DNA of 23,311 bases from Gnetum montanum. Taxonomy: Eukaryota; Streptophyta; Gnetopsida; Gnetales; Gnetaceae. The translations under genes and the position numbers were made by a program. The stretch lies in contig MNCI01001434.1 of assembly GCA_015680685.1 (NCBI GenBank), positions 11,011-34,321 on the forward strand, given 5' to 3'. Each line of letters opens with the position of its first letter. Position 1 is the first letter of the stretch. The notes beneath the pieces were generated by a model, which worked only from the letters and a program-made list of their open reading frames with translations, was not told the DNA's origin and searched no databases. Of the stretch, positions 9,126-19,379 are shown piece by piece.

Positions 9126-9897
9126 GGGGGGGAGTCGGACCCCGAAAAAAGTTTTATTGAAATTAAAGGAGCATCAATTACAACCACTTGAATAAGTCAT
9201 AGGGTTAAGGGAAGGGGAAAACTGAGAGCATCGTGAATGACACTCGGGAAACACCTTAAAAATAAACTAGTATTAGAGGAGGTACCCCAAGTTGGGACAC
9301 AACCAAATGTTCGCACAGACTAACTTTTTACAAAATAGAATGACATAGAATTAGATGCTAAGTGTAACTAAAACACATAGGTCTTTCCCATAGTTGCAGG
9401 AGATGAACCAATTGATGACTGTCCAGATTGAACTTGGATGCTTGAGATGTGAGTTGAAAATAGGTGAGGCGAAAGATCTGCAACAACTCCAACCTGGAAA
9501 GCAAACATTTGTTAGAATACTCTATCTTTTGAAATAGAACATTGCATCTTCGCTTCCAAATATAATATAAAATAATAGGTCTAATAACTTTCCATAGAAA
9601 ATTAAGATTAGTAGAAGTAATGTTTAAGAATCCGAATATGGCATCCTCTTGAGATAGCTTGTAGGATGGAAAAGCTTTAGAAGTCCACTGCCACACATGT
9701 TGAGCAAAGGGACATTGCCAAAACACATGGACAAAGTCATCTAGTCCACCACATAGAGGGCAAGTGGGATTAGGAATCCCAAGATATTCTAGACGTTTTC
9801 CAATAGGAAGACCATGGTATATAATCATATGTAATATAATAAACTTTATACCAAAAGAATTTTCATTGTATTTCATATGATTAATTAGGATGATATG
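9126..9897 (-). mobile_element. 5'-truncated LINE (L1-type) 3' end inserted in the Copia-1 leader
   Basis: Minus-strand coding for the C-terminal zf-RVT region, then about 230 nt of 3' UTR with an AATAAA signal (minus strand, 9158-9153) and a terminal segment CGGGGTCCGACTCCCCCCC. A 9-bp direct repeat TTAAATTAT flanks it. A 5' truncation and an in-place 3' end are typical of target-primed reverse transcription. There is no poly(A) tail; the 3' end instead has a GGGG...CCCC hairpin (9126-9143). Confidence 0.7.
9358..9897 (-). pseudogene. LINE ORF2 C-terminus with zf-RVT domain
   Basis: The frame is open from the truncation point to the stop at 9358, and its start is imposed by truncation, not by a real ATG. 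It reads HGLPIGKRLEYLGIPNPTCP then CPLCGG...VHVFWQCPFAQHVW, the CxxC...HxxxxC zinc-binding signature of the zf-RVT domain found after RT in plant L1-type LINEs. It continues for about 100 residues to the stop. RT and endonuclease domains are missing. About 172 residues from the first Met to the natural stop, with no internal stop, so it may be one of the younger insertions here. Confidence 0.85.
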
Positions 9898-9906
9898 TTA
9901 AATTAT
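9898..9906. repeat. Right target-site duplication of the LINE fragment
   Basis: TTAAATTAT, identical to 9117-9125. Removing the LINE and one copy rejoins the Copia-1 leader. Confidence 0.5.
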
Positions 9907-10106
9907 TTTTCTTAATTTTTCTACAAGCATTAAGAAAAGGAAAATAATTTAACAATTTCATCGTAAGGATATATGAATCTATTTGAATTAAAATTTATCC
10001 CACAAGCAATTTTATGTCATTTGATTTATATTTTTACATGATTTACTCTAGTAAACATGTCTTATGGTATTTTAACATCAAATTTAGTGACATAAGATTG
10101 TTTAAT

Positions 10107-10900
10107 TATGAAATTGTACAACCTTTAAGCTACTCTAATTTTAAATGTGACATTCCTAAGTTAAAGGGTGATAATTATAAGGTATGGAAGGAGAGAATTC
10201 TTCTTCATTTAGGCTGGATGGACATTGATTATGCTATCCATAAGGATGAACCACTTGCCATTACAATAACCAGCCATCTAGATGATACTGGTAATTATAA
10301 AAAATGAGAGCAATCTAATCCTCTTTGTGTCATGTTTATAAAAACCAAGATCTTGACTAGCATGTGTGGTTCATTGGAATAAGATGACAATGTACGCATT
10401 TTATTAAAGGAAATTGATGAACAATTTGAGTCATTAAACAAAGCATTGGCTAGCACCTTAATAATGAATTTCTCATCCATAAAGCTCACCAAAATTTCTG
10501 GTGTGCACGAACACATAATGTAAATGAGGGATATAGCGGTTCAACTCAAAAAACTTGAGGTTGAGATGTCAAAATCTTTCCTTGCGCACTACATATTTGA
10601 CACGCTTCTATCACAGTACATACCCTTTAATATTTCTTATAACATAGATAGGAACAAATGTTTAATCAATGAACTAATGACGATGTGTGTGCAAGAAGAG
10701 GGTAGACTTGCAATGGAAGTGAAAGAGAGTGTGTATCTAGTCACACAAGAAAATAATAAAGAACAATCCAAAGGCAAGTGAAAGGTCAAATTTCCTGCAC
10801 AAGGTGATATTGAAAAGGAATCCAAATGCTTTCTCTACAAAAGGGAAGGACACATAAAGAAGGATTGTCCTAAATATTAGAAACAACTTGAAAAGAAAGG
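10107..10900 (+). pseudogene. Copia-1 gag
   Basis: The frame near 10110 reads EIVQPLSYSNFKCDIP, KLKGDNYKVWKERILLHLG and DYAIHKDEP, the N-terminus of a UBN2-type copia Gag. The initiator Met next to EIVQ has been lost. Further down: DEQFESLNKALASTLIM, VHEHIM, MRDIAVQLKKLEVEMS, INELMTMCVQEEGRL, then a zinc knuckle CFLYKREGHIKKDC at about 10829-10870 in which the second Cys is Tyr. Stops at 10305, 10381, 10521 and 10779 break it, but the frame is the same throughout. Gag would form the cytoplasmic virus-like particle; this copy cannot. Confidence 0.85.
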
Positions 10901-11147
10901 TACTAAACTCTCACTTTTTTGTTTTGAATCTAATATGGTTGATGTTGTTCATGACACATGGTGGATTGACTCTAGTTCTACAATCCATGTTATCAATTCA
11001 TCTAAGGAAGCGGGTGGGAATTAAGTCATGCATCTAATTAGGCAACAAGATGTGCTCACATATGGAGGCAATCAAAACATGCAAATTAGTTTTAAGTAGT
11101 GGTTTTATTTTAGAGTTGGAAAAGACATTTTTATTTCATGTTTTTTT

Positions 11148-11245
11148 AAGGAATTTAATTTCTAGTTCAAGGCTTGTATCATTGGTAATCATAGTAGGTA
11201 GGGATACATAAAAGACATCATTGGTAATCATAAAGGAATTTAATT
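11148..11245. repeat. Duplicated filler blocks at the Copia-1 integrase deletion
   Basis: AAGGAATTTAATT occurs at 11148-11160 and 11233-11245, and ATCATTGGTAATCATA at 11178-11193 and 11217-11232. The second pair lies immediately before the second AAGGAATTTAATT, so the blocks are re-copied in patchwork at the point where integrase coding is missing. Confidence 0.8.
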
Positions 11246-12804
11246 ATTTTTCACATCTCACTACCTTAAACCAAAGTAGAGAAATAATTTGGTAAGCAAA
11301 TAAAGTTAGTAAGATGTGATAGAGGTGGTGAATACTATGGTAGATATATTGATGATGGACAAACACCTAGTTCATTTGCTAAGTTTCTTCAAGAGCATGG
11401 AATTATTGCCTAGTATACTATGTCTAGTTCTCCAGACCAGAATGGTGTGGCAGAAAGAAGAAATTGAACATGGTGTAAAGTATGCTTAGAAGCTGCAAGC
11501 TTTTTAAGTCCTTGTGGACTAAAGCTTTCAAGACAATGGTGTATCTATTAAACTAATTTCCAACCGAGGTTTTCTCATACCATTTGAATTATAAAAACAT
11601 TGGAAATTGAGTTTGCAACATATATGCATTTGGGGATGCCTATCTAAACTAATAGTCTATAATCCACAAGAAAATAAGCTAGACGCAAGATCATAATTGG
11701 GTATTTTGTTGGATATACTGAATGGTCTAAGAGATAAAAATTTTATTGCCCATCACATACTACTAGGTTTGTGGAATTAAGGAATGCTAAATTTCTTGAG
11801 AATGATTGTATTAGTAGGAGTAATAGATCTTGGAACATTGTCCCTAAGACATATCATACAGATGCTCAACCTACAGCTTCAAATGATATATTGATTGTTG
11901 TGCACAATACACCTAGAGCACAAATGTGTAATGAACAACAACTAGTCATTCAAGTTCCATAAACTACTGATTAAGAAGTAGTAGATCCAAATGAACAATA
12001 GATATCATAACCTATTGAACAGCCTGTTGAACATCATGATCCTCAAGAGAATGATGAACCAACATTAAGAAGATCTACTAGAGTACGATGTTTAGTGATT
12101 CCTATCGACTATATGATGTATCTACAAAAGTATGACTACAACATAGGAGCCAAAAATGGTCCCAAAACATTTTCTCAAGCCATGAGTTGTAAGGAATTTA
12201 ACTTGTGGTATAATGCCATGAAAGACAAGATGAACTCTATGTCATCTAATGGAGTCTGGGATCTTGTAAAGTTGCTTGATGATGTAAACGCCATTGGATG
12301 CAAATGAGTCTTCAAGACTAAGAAAGACTCATTGGGCAACATTGAAAGATACAGGGCCAAACTTATCACTAAAGGGTTCACTCAGAAAGAGGGAATAGAT
12401 TACAAGGAGACCTTTTCTCCTATATTCAAAAAGGACTCCCTTCATGTTATTATGGAATTGGTTTCCCATTTTGGTCTTGAATTATATCAAATGGATGTGA
12501 AAATAACATTCCTCAATGGTGATCTAGAGGTAGGGGAATATATGAAACAACCTAGAAGATTTTTAATGGTACTTAAAATTCCATGATATCATCACTTCAT
12601 TTGGTTTTGAAGAAAAGATCATGGATCAATGTATATACTAGAAGGTTAGTGGGAGAAAAATTTGTTTCCTTGTTCTATATGTGGATGAAATCCTTATTAC
12701 TACCAATAATAGTGGATTTCTATATGAGGTGAAACATTTTCTCTCTAAGAATTTTAACATGAAGGATATGGGTGATGTATTGTATGCCTTTGGCATTCAA
12801 ATCC

Positions 12805-12809
12805 ATAGG
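12805..12809. repeat. Left target-site duplication of Gypsy-2 (ATAGG)
   Basis: ATAGG, repeated at 21978-21982. Five bases is the normal duplication size for Ty3/gypsy integrase. Joining across it restores the copia codons for HR-DRSR. Confidence 0.9.
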
Positions 12810-13629
12810 TGATGAGTGATGAGGTACCCCTATGCTCAACCATACGAATACAAGCATTTCACACACGATCCAGTTGAATTCCAAGGACTAAGTGCCTATG
12901 TGCCTTTGTGGAAAAATAATGGGTTGGTTAATCATTGTCTTCCCAAAGTTACTTGTATGTCATGGTTGTATGGTTAAGTAAGCTTGAGGCATATGATTTT
13001 TATAGCTTTTATGTGTTTTATATCCTATGTGAATAAAGAGGGGGAGAGAGATAACTAAGGAACTAATCTAATTTAACTACTCATTAAGTAAGTTCTAATT
13101 ACTGCTAACACCAGTATCTGTTCCCACTTGTCGTACACATCCTGAACTAGTGCAACACTACCAGGATTACCAAACACTAATCGTTACTGGTTACCAAGTG
13201 CTACATGCATGCTCGAAGTGGTCATACTGAGTATATTTAACTAAGAGAGTTGTAGGGTGAGAGAAATCATTAATCAACTACGAAAGCATTAAATAATAAA
13301 TAACACTAATTAATCTATTCTAAATGCTGCAAGGTTTATCATAAAGTTCATCTTTATTGCCATACACAAAGTGTGCTCAAGTACACAATGCTCAAATAAA
13401 GATCTGTTCACTCTATGACTCCTACTGTGGGCACACAGGAATAATTCTAACTCTGGAGGGAAAAATGGTAAGAGTTTAGCTAAGGGACTAACTGTCTAAT
13501 ATGAAAACCAAGGTTGCCGCCTCTTATTTATAGGGAAGGAGATAGGCCTCGATATTGGGTATTCTACATTGCAAGGTTGGATCTGATATGGCAGACGCGA
13601 TATCACTGTCCCAATATTGCGGTTCATCA
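12810..13629 (-). repeat. Gypsy-2 3' LTR (full length, about 820 bp)
   Basis: Bounded outside by ATAGG and inside by a PPT. In element orientation it starts TGATGAACC and ends CACTCATCA. The 131 bp nearest the PPT (13499-13629) match the right-hand LTR; the remaining 689 bp have no partner in the window (see findings). An AATAAA signal lies on the minus strand at 13358-13353, downstream of the TATA box. Confidence 0.7.
13525..13532 (-). promoter_or_regulatory. TATA box in Gypsy-2 3' LTR
   Basis: Minus strand CCTATAAATAAGAGG, conserved exactly in the other LTR at 21873-21880 despite heavy divergence around it. It sits about 100 bp into the LTR. Confidence 0.6.
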
Positions 13630-13639
13630 TACCCCCATG
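13630..13639 (-). promoter_or_regulatory. Gypsy-2 polypurine tract
   Basis: Minus strand CATGGGGGTA directly before TGATGAACC, the 3' LTR start: a G-rich plus-strand primer site in the expected place. Confidence 0.65.
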
Positions 13640-15530
13640 ATTGAATGAAAACTTGTCCTCAAGTTCCTTACAAAATATTGGGAAGGTATGGGATTATTGA
13701 CTGAATAACCATTGATGGTGGAATGGGGTGATAGACTCAATGTATCCAGTGAATGGATCAACAATACAATACATGACAACATTAGTGTTCATGGCCACTG
13801 AGGTGAACACTATACATAAATGACATCTAGCCTTTTATTGCTACTGGAAGAGAAGGAGAGAGAAAAAGAATAAGGTGTGTTGCTGCCGATTCCAAGATTG
13901 CGCCTTCCATTATTTATCCATATCCATGCCACAAATCTTCCTCCTTTTGTAAACATTCTAGTTCTAGTCCATCCTGAGTGTTTCCTCCAGGCCCAGTCCA
14001 TTGTTGTATGATCACCATTTGTACACACAATATAGTCACAACTCAGTGAGGGTAGATAAATCACAATGCAGTTATTACCTTGCCTTGATGTAAAGTGTAT
14101 TGGCCAAGTTTTGGTTATGGAAAATATTGATTCTAGATATTTAACACTGGTGACTACCTAAGATGTGTGGGTTAGGAAAAATTGAACAATTTGTGCGTGG
14201 GCCCCCATGATGAAGAGAAAACCTCTAGTAGCAAGAGGATGCATAAAGATAAGGAATAAGAAAGATGGAGAAAAAGAAAAAATGGAAACACCAATAAGAT
14301 GGATGTCATAGATGGGGATGAAACAAAAAAAAATTGATTACAAGAACATTTAAGAGAAAGAAGTTAACAAATACACCAAAAAGGAATGCTAGTGGCTCCT
14401 CTCCAAAGTAGGCTCATCCCTTGATGCCCTAACAAATGCACAAACCAAAGAGTCCGTAGACTCTAGGAATGTCATTTGAAAGAAAGAGTGAAAAATTTAC
14501 CCATAAGAACTTACCAAGGAAAAACAATGTATCAACCAAGATACGGAGTAATGACAAAACCAGCAATGAGGTGAAAAATGTAAAAGAAAGGTGGAGAGGA
14601 GAGAATGGAATGGAAACCCAAGAAAAAGGTTGTGTAAAGTCCCTTGTGTTTGTTTTATGGTTAATATGACCAAGTAGAACTCATTCCAAATCTAGGCTCA
14701 ACAAACCACATTCAGTGATCTCCCATCAACACATTTGACCAACCTATCCTCTTGAAGTAATAAGAATGCCTCTACAAAAAGTTACCACCATTCCAAGGAG
14801 AGCGAGATGGAGAATCAAGAAGTGAGAAAGGGCCTTAGTTAGAGGGAACCTTCAGGCATGGCTAAGATGTCTTTTTAGTGTCATAACTAGTGTGTGTAGC
14901 CCAAGTTCATTATTGTATCTAAGGGGCATGCTTTGAATTATCACTTTTTTTTTGCATGAGAACTACACCATGCAAAGATTTATTTTTATGTACTCAACTT
15001 CCAGATATTTGATAAATGGCAGAATGGTAGAAAACCCAAGGAAAAAGCATCCAAGCACTCAAGTGAATAACTAGCATAAATTCATGGAATCCCCTTGAAG
15101 TCACACCCTTTTCATCCTTTGAGTCTTTCCTTAATTTGAGAAATACCCAACCACTAGTTTGTTAACAGTTTTATTAGAGAAAGAGACTGTATAGTTCCAA
15201 GCCAAGGGAGACCATAGGACTTTATGGATGCATGAACAACATGGTCTCATTACCTATTTAATCAAAAGAACCATACCTTAATACTTCAAAGGTAAAATCC
15301 AAACATTAACAATCAATATGGTATCATTCATGCCACCATCATGAACACTTATTAGGTGATGAAAAAAATAAAGTAATTACACAAAGAAATGGTAAAAATA
15401 TGAATGATTGTGTAAAACAAAAACAAAAAATATTAAAGAAATGTGCAAAACAAAAACATGTAGAAGAAAAATGTGTAGAATAAAAAATTATAAAGAACTG
15501 AGGACCTTCAATGTTTAGCAGAGGTGGCCA
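13640..15530 (-). other. Gypsy-2 3' non-coding region
   Basis: About 1.9 kb between the integrase end and PPT. No protein domain is recognised. Small open frames at 13810-14064 (minus) and 14469-14669 (plus) have low-complexity, unconvincing products. It contains purine-rich (14210-14360) and A-rich (15360-15490) stretches. Athila and Tat elements often have extra sequence here; no transmembrane env-like product is visible. Confidence 0.45.
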
Positions 15531-15599
15531 TCTCTCCCATGACTAATTTGGAAGGAGGAGATCCAAAATAATGAGCAAGGTTGCCCACCTATAGAGGTA

Positions 15600-16815
15600 G
15601 CATATCTTCTAGTATCCCAAACTCATGGAAAGGTTTTGTTTGTTATACGTTGACTAACAGTCTCTTCTCTAGGAGAGATAATGTAAGGTCCTTTCTATAG
15701 TTTTTGAAATTTGGTATGTTGTGACACATATATGGGGTTCCAGTAGAAAGCCTCATGTCTTGGCTGATACTTAACTTTTCTAATTTTTAGGTCATGATGT
15801 TCTTTATTAAATTCCTTATGCAATTCATTAGATGAAAAAGTAGCTAGTCAGTTCTCATCTAATAAGTTAAGAGTCATCAACCTTTGTTTTTGTGCTAGAT
15901 CAAGATCAAGGTTGAGGTCACATGTCATGGCTAATGTAGAGAGCTCAGTTTGGATAGGGAGTGTTGGGAGTTTTCCATACACTAACTCATAAGGAGAGTA
16001 GCCTATAAGGAGTTTCCATGTGGAGTAGTATGCCCAAAGAGCATCGTTCAGTTTAGTGCTCCAGTCTCGCATATACTTACAATGGTTCTCGTCAGTATCT
16101 TAGTAATCTCCCTGTTGGTGACCTTAACTTGACCATTATCCTAGGGGTGGTATGGTGCTATCAATTTATGCTCAACCCCTAAGCATTGCATTAACTTCTG
16201 AAAAGTTACACCTGCGAAGTATGTACCATTGTCTAAGATAAGTGCATGTGACACACCAAACCTATCGACAACTTGTTGTTGAACAAATCATGCAGCTGTA
16301 GATGATGTGCAATCTTTAACAGCAGTTATTTCAGTCCATTTTGTTAAGTAGTCTATGGAAAATATGATGTAAGCTTTTCCATTGGACATTGGTGTAATGG
16401 GCCCCATGAAAGAAATTCCACAAATTTCGAAAGGTTCTAATGGTTGAATCCATTATTGCGAACCCTCCATTCTAGTAGTCATTCCCCCATCATGTTGACA
16501 ATGCTCACAAGATTGGACAAATTGATGGGTGTCCCAGAACAAGGTAGGCCAATAATACCCTGCAAGTAGGATCTTGATGGTTGTTTATCTTCCAACATAA
16601 TGACCCCCACAAGGGCCCTCATGAGCGTCTTGGAGAACTCTTAGTTGATCTTTATCAAGGACACACCATTGATCCAAGCCATCAAGACATACTTTGTAAA
16701 GCTATCCATTGATCTCCATAAAGAACTTGGCTCTGTGAAGAAATTGTTGTTTCTTGTTAAGGTCTAGTTGTTGTGGTGCTTTTTGGGTAAGGAGATAGGT
16801 AAGAATGCTACTGTA
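15600..16815 (-). pseudogene. Gypsy-2 integrase
   Basis: Reading right to left in one frame: an HHCC zinc-finger region (HEGPCGGHYVGR... GYYWPTLFWD... SCEHCQ, about 16625-16495), then the rve core. The first catalytic Asp motif is GISFMGPITP (usual GIDFMGP, Asp to Ser, near 16395). The second is retained as LILDNGTYFAG near 16235. The catalytic Glu is altered: NGQVKVTNREI near 16125, where the family has QVEVTN (Glu to Lys). Next come WSTKLNDALWAYYSTWK, IGYSPYELVYGKLPTLP and a C-terminal tail KIRKVKYQPRHEAF and KGPYIISP. Integrase would join element cDNA to chromosomal DNA in the nucleus; with two of three catalytic residues gone plus stops, it is dead. Confidence 0.85.
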
Positions 16816-18240
16816 CTAGTTTGTCTTTGTGGGTGATTGGTTATTCACTACACCAGCAAAGAGGAATTCATTAGGAAAATGATCAAAAATTGGATACTCA
16901 TCCTCTTTGCTATCCCAGTGTAATTGAGATAAATGATCAGAAACTACATTCTTGGTGCCCTTGTGATCAATCATTGTTAAATTGAACTCTTGTAGGATTA
17001 CAAGCCATCGTATAATACGAGGGATTACCATTGGATTATTCATGAGAAACTAGATTGCACTATGATCTATATATATGAATACTTTGTATCCTAATACATA
17101 GTGTCTAAATTTTTCTAGTGCAAACACTACATCCATTAATTCTTTTTTTGTATTAGTGTAGTTAAGTTGTGCACTAGCGATACTTTTACTTGTACAGTGG
17201 ATGTAATAAGGATTTTTTTGATCATATAATTATGTAAGCATGACTCTTAAGGCATATCTAGACGTGTCAGTCATGATATGGAATTGTTTGGACCAATTAG
17301 GAGCTTGTAGAATGGGTGTTTCTACCAACTTCTGTTTCAAAGTTTGGAAAGCTAGTTTGCATTCCCTAGTCCACTCGAAGGGTGCATCTTCTTGCATTAG
17401 CTTTACCAATGGTTTGGAAATCTTCGAAAGGTTCTCTATGAATCTCCTATAGTAGCTAGTGTGTCCAAGGAATGACCGAATGTCTTTGACAATTTCTGGT
17501 TGATGGGTAATTCCTTGGATGACTTTGATTTTCTCTAGGTCTACCTCTATTCTTGCATGTGAGATGTTATGCCCAAATACTATGCCTTCTTGGACCATCA
17601 AATCAATTTTTTGCCAGTTGAGCCTCAAATTAGTTTCTACACATCTTTTCAGCACTTGCTCTAACTAGTTCAAAGATTGATCAAAGTTTGCTCCATAAGT
17701 GGAGAAGTCATCCATAAACACTTTCACACCATTTCCTATCTACTGCTATAATATTCTTAGAACTAAGCATTGAAATATTGCAAGGGAATTACACAAGCCA
17801 AACAACATTTTTTTGTATGCAAATGTTCCCCAAGGACTAGTGAATTTATTTTTTGGTTGATCTTCTAGGGCTATTTATATTTGGTTGTATCCGCTATATC
17901 CATCTAGAAAACTATAATAGCGATGCGCTGCAATTGTGTCTAAGACTTGGTTAACAAATGAGAATGAAAATTGATCCTTGCATGTTGCCATATTTAGTAG
18001 CCTAAAATCTATGCACACCCTCCATTTGCCTTCCTTTTTAGGCATGATTACTAAGGGGCTAACCCATTCGCTATCAGCAATGGGGTATATGAACCTAGCC
18101 TTTAGAAGCTGTTCGATTTCTTCTTTTACTACTTGCTTCAACTTTGGGTTCAATCACCTCTGTGGTTGTTTTCAATGCTTCATGGAGGAGTTAGTGTAAA
18201 TCCTATACTAGGATATCCTAGGATCTATTCTAGTTAATTT
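16816..18240 (-). pseudogene. Gypsy-2 reverse transcriptase and RNase H
   Basis: From about 18150 on the minus strand: VVKEEIEQLLKARFIYPI, SEWVSPLVIMPKKEGKWRVC, DFRLLNMATCKDQF, YSFLDGYSGYNQI, SPWGTFAYKKMLFGLC and VFMDDFSTYG (YxDD box as FMDD), then a connection domain (FLGHTSYYRRFIENLSKISK, FEWTRECKLAFQTLKQKL) and RNase H (ILQAPNWSKQFHIMTDTSRY, where the first Asp survives as TDTS; NYTNTKKELMDVVFALEKFR with the Glu; HYVLGYKVFIYIDHSAI with DHS; LVILQEFNLTMIDHKGTKN; VVSDHLSQL). Motif order and sequence are classic Ty3/gypsy. The frame is retained over 1.3 kb with several scattered stops (for example after GYNQI, LRIL, LRVMLT). Confidence 0.92.
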
Positions 18241-18591
18241 TGAATATGACCAGACGAAGGCTTTTGATCACTTGTTTCTTACCTTTAATAGACTCTCTTT
18301 TTGCTATGGAGCAAATTTTACATTGATGATTACTTATTTTTCATTCTCAAGGAACGTGTATTCCATATCGATGGGTAATGGTTTTAGCTCTAGGGGCTCT
18401 TGTTTAAATTTTTTAGGAATTTCCAACTTCCCCTAGTTGATGTTTTCAAGGTTAGCACTTGGAAGTTGGTGGTGGACTTACTTTAATGTGTTTATGCTAT
18501 CCATGTAAGTGCAAGTCAAACCCTCAGTTAGTTCCATGCATATAAGAGATATGCTTCCTTAATCAACTGTTAGCCACTGGGTGTCTTCTTG

Positions 18592-19325
18592 TCATGTGGC
18601 TACTGCATATAGGTACCTTTGTATATTTATCACTTGTGCACATCGATTGTATGTAGGCAATGTCAAACTTTGCACAATCCATGATCTCTGCACACAATTA
18701 CACCCTGTGTCACTATATGCGATACATGAAACTTTCTTCTTCTTGATTTTTCTGAAAGTATTTTCCTTAGATATTTCTAGGGAAAGATTACGAATTCCTA
18801 GGCGTGCATCGATAGTGCTTAGCCATGCCCTTGCCATAATGATTAGGAAATTCCCCTTACTGTTGTTCACTTGAATCACTAGGAAGTGAGCTAAATACGA
18901 CCATCCACAAATAGTGATAACAATGTCCTCCACTAATCCCAAGGGAATAGTGATGGACTGGTCAGCTAACTCTAAATAGGTGTTGCTCTTTTTTAATGGA
19001 GGCATGTTCTAGGCCTTGTACATTTTTCTTGGGATATTAGGTTGACATTGGAACCTGAATCCAAAAAAGCTTTGCATGGCTCATTCCCAACAATATGTAG
19101 ACATATTAGGGGGCTCCCAGGATTAGAGAATTTCCTAGAAAGGTGGCCAGTTTTGATCCAATCGGTAATAATATGTGTTAACATGACTGTATGTGTTGAA
19201 TGTGGTGTTAGGCTTAAATAGGGCTCTGAAGCTTCATGTGATACAGAGATGTCCAAAGACTCAGCCGCTTGGGGTTGCAAAGGCTTAGTTGGACTATTGG
19301 TTCTGAAGAAAGGTCTTTTCTTCAT
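18592..19325 (-). pseudogene. Gypsy-2 aspartic protease region
   Basis: The minus-strand frame from 19325 reads SPLICLHIVGNEPCKAFLDS, with GS following: the retropepsin active site is LDSGS at about 19055, then NVNLIS. A second frame from 19005 carries MPPLKKSNTYLELADQSI, IPLGLVEDIVITI and MARAWLSTIDARLGIRN, the C-terminal half of Athila-like proteases (GVVEDV..., LGRPWLxTxxAxID). The two halves lie in different frames, so one frameshift separates the active site from the flap and helix region near 19000. The protease would cleave Gag-Pol in the particle. Confidence 0.8.
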
Positions 19326-19379
19326 ACAGTTGTTAGAACCAACAATAGGTTGAGGATTAATAGCCCTTGTGGCATTGTG

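Larger units (their letters stand above)
10901..12809 (+). pseudogene. Copia-1 pol, first part: protease, integrase, RT N-terminal two thirds
   Basis: Protease is recognised by TWWIDSSSTIHV near 10963 (usual DSGA active site, here DSSS). Integrase follows at about 11306: LVRCDRGGEYYGRY carries the second catalytic Asp and SPDQNGVAERRNRT the catalytic Glu. The HHCC zinc finger and the first Asp are missing, deleted between 11160 and 11290. Then IIGYFVGYTEWSKR, FYCPSHTTRFVELRNAKFLE, a variable linker, and RT: RYRAKLITKGFTQKEGIDYK, FSPIFKKDS, LYQMDVKITFLNGDL, CFLVLYVDEILITTN (YVDD changed to YVDE). About 25 codons of RT are deleted near 12563, with a frame change. It stops abruptly at codons for GIQIHR where Gypsy-2 is inserted; the rest is at 21983. 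Confidence 0.88.

Noticed and set aside
17240-18199. Plus-strand frames of 70-73 codons
   Set aside because: Antisense shadows of the Gypsy-2 RT.
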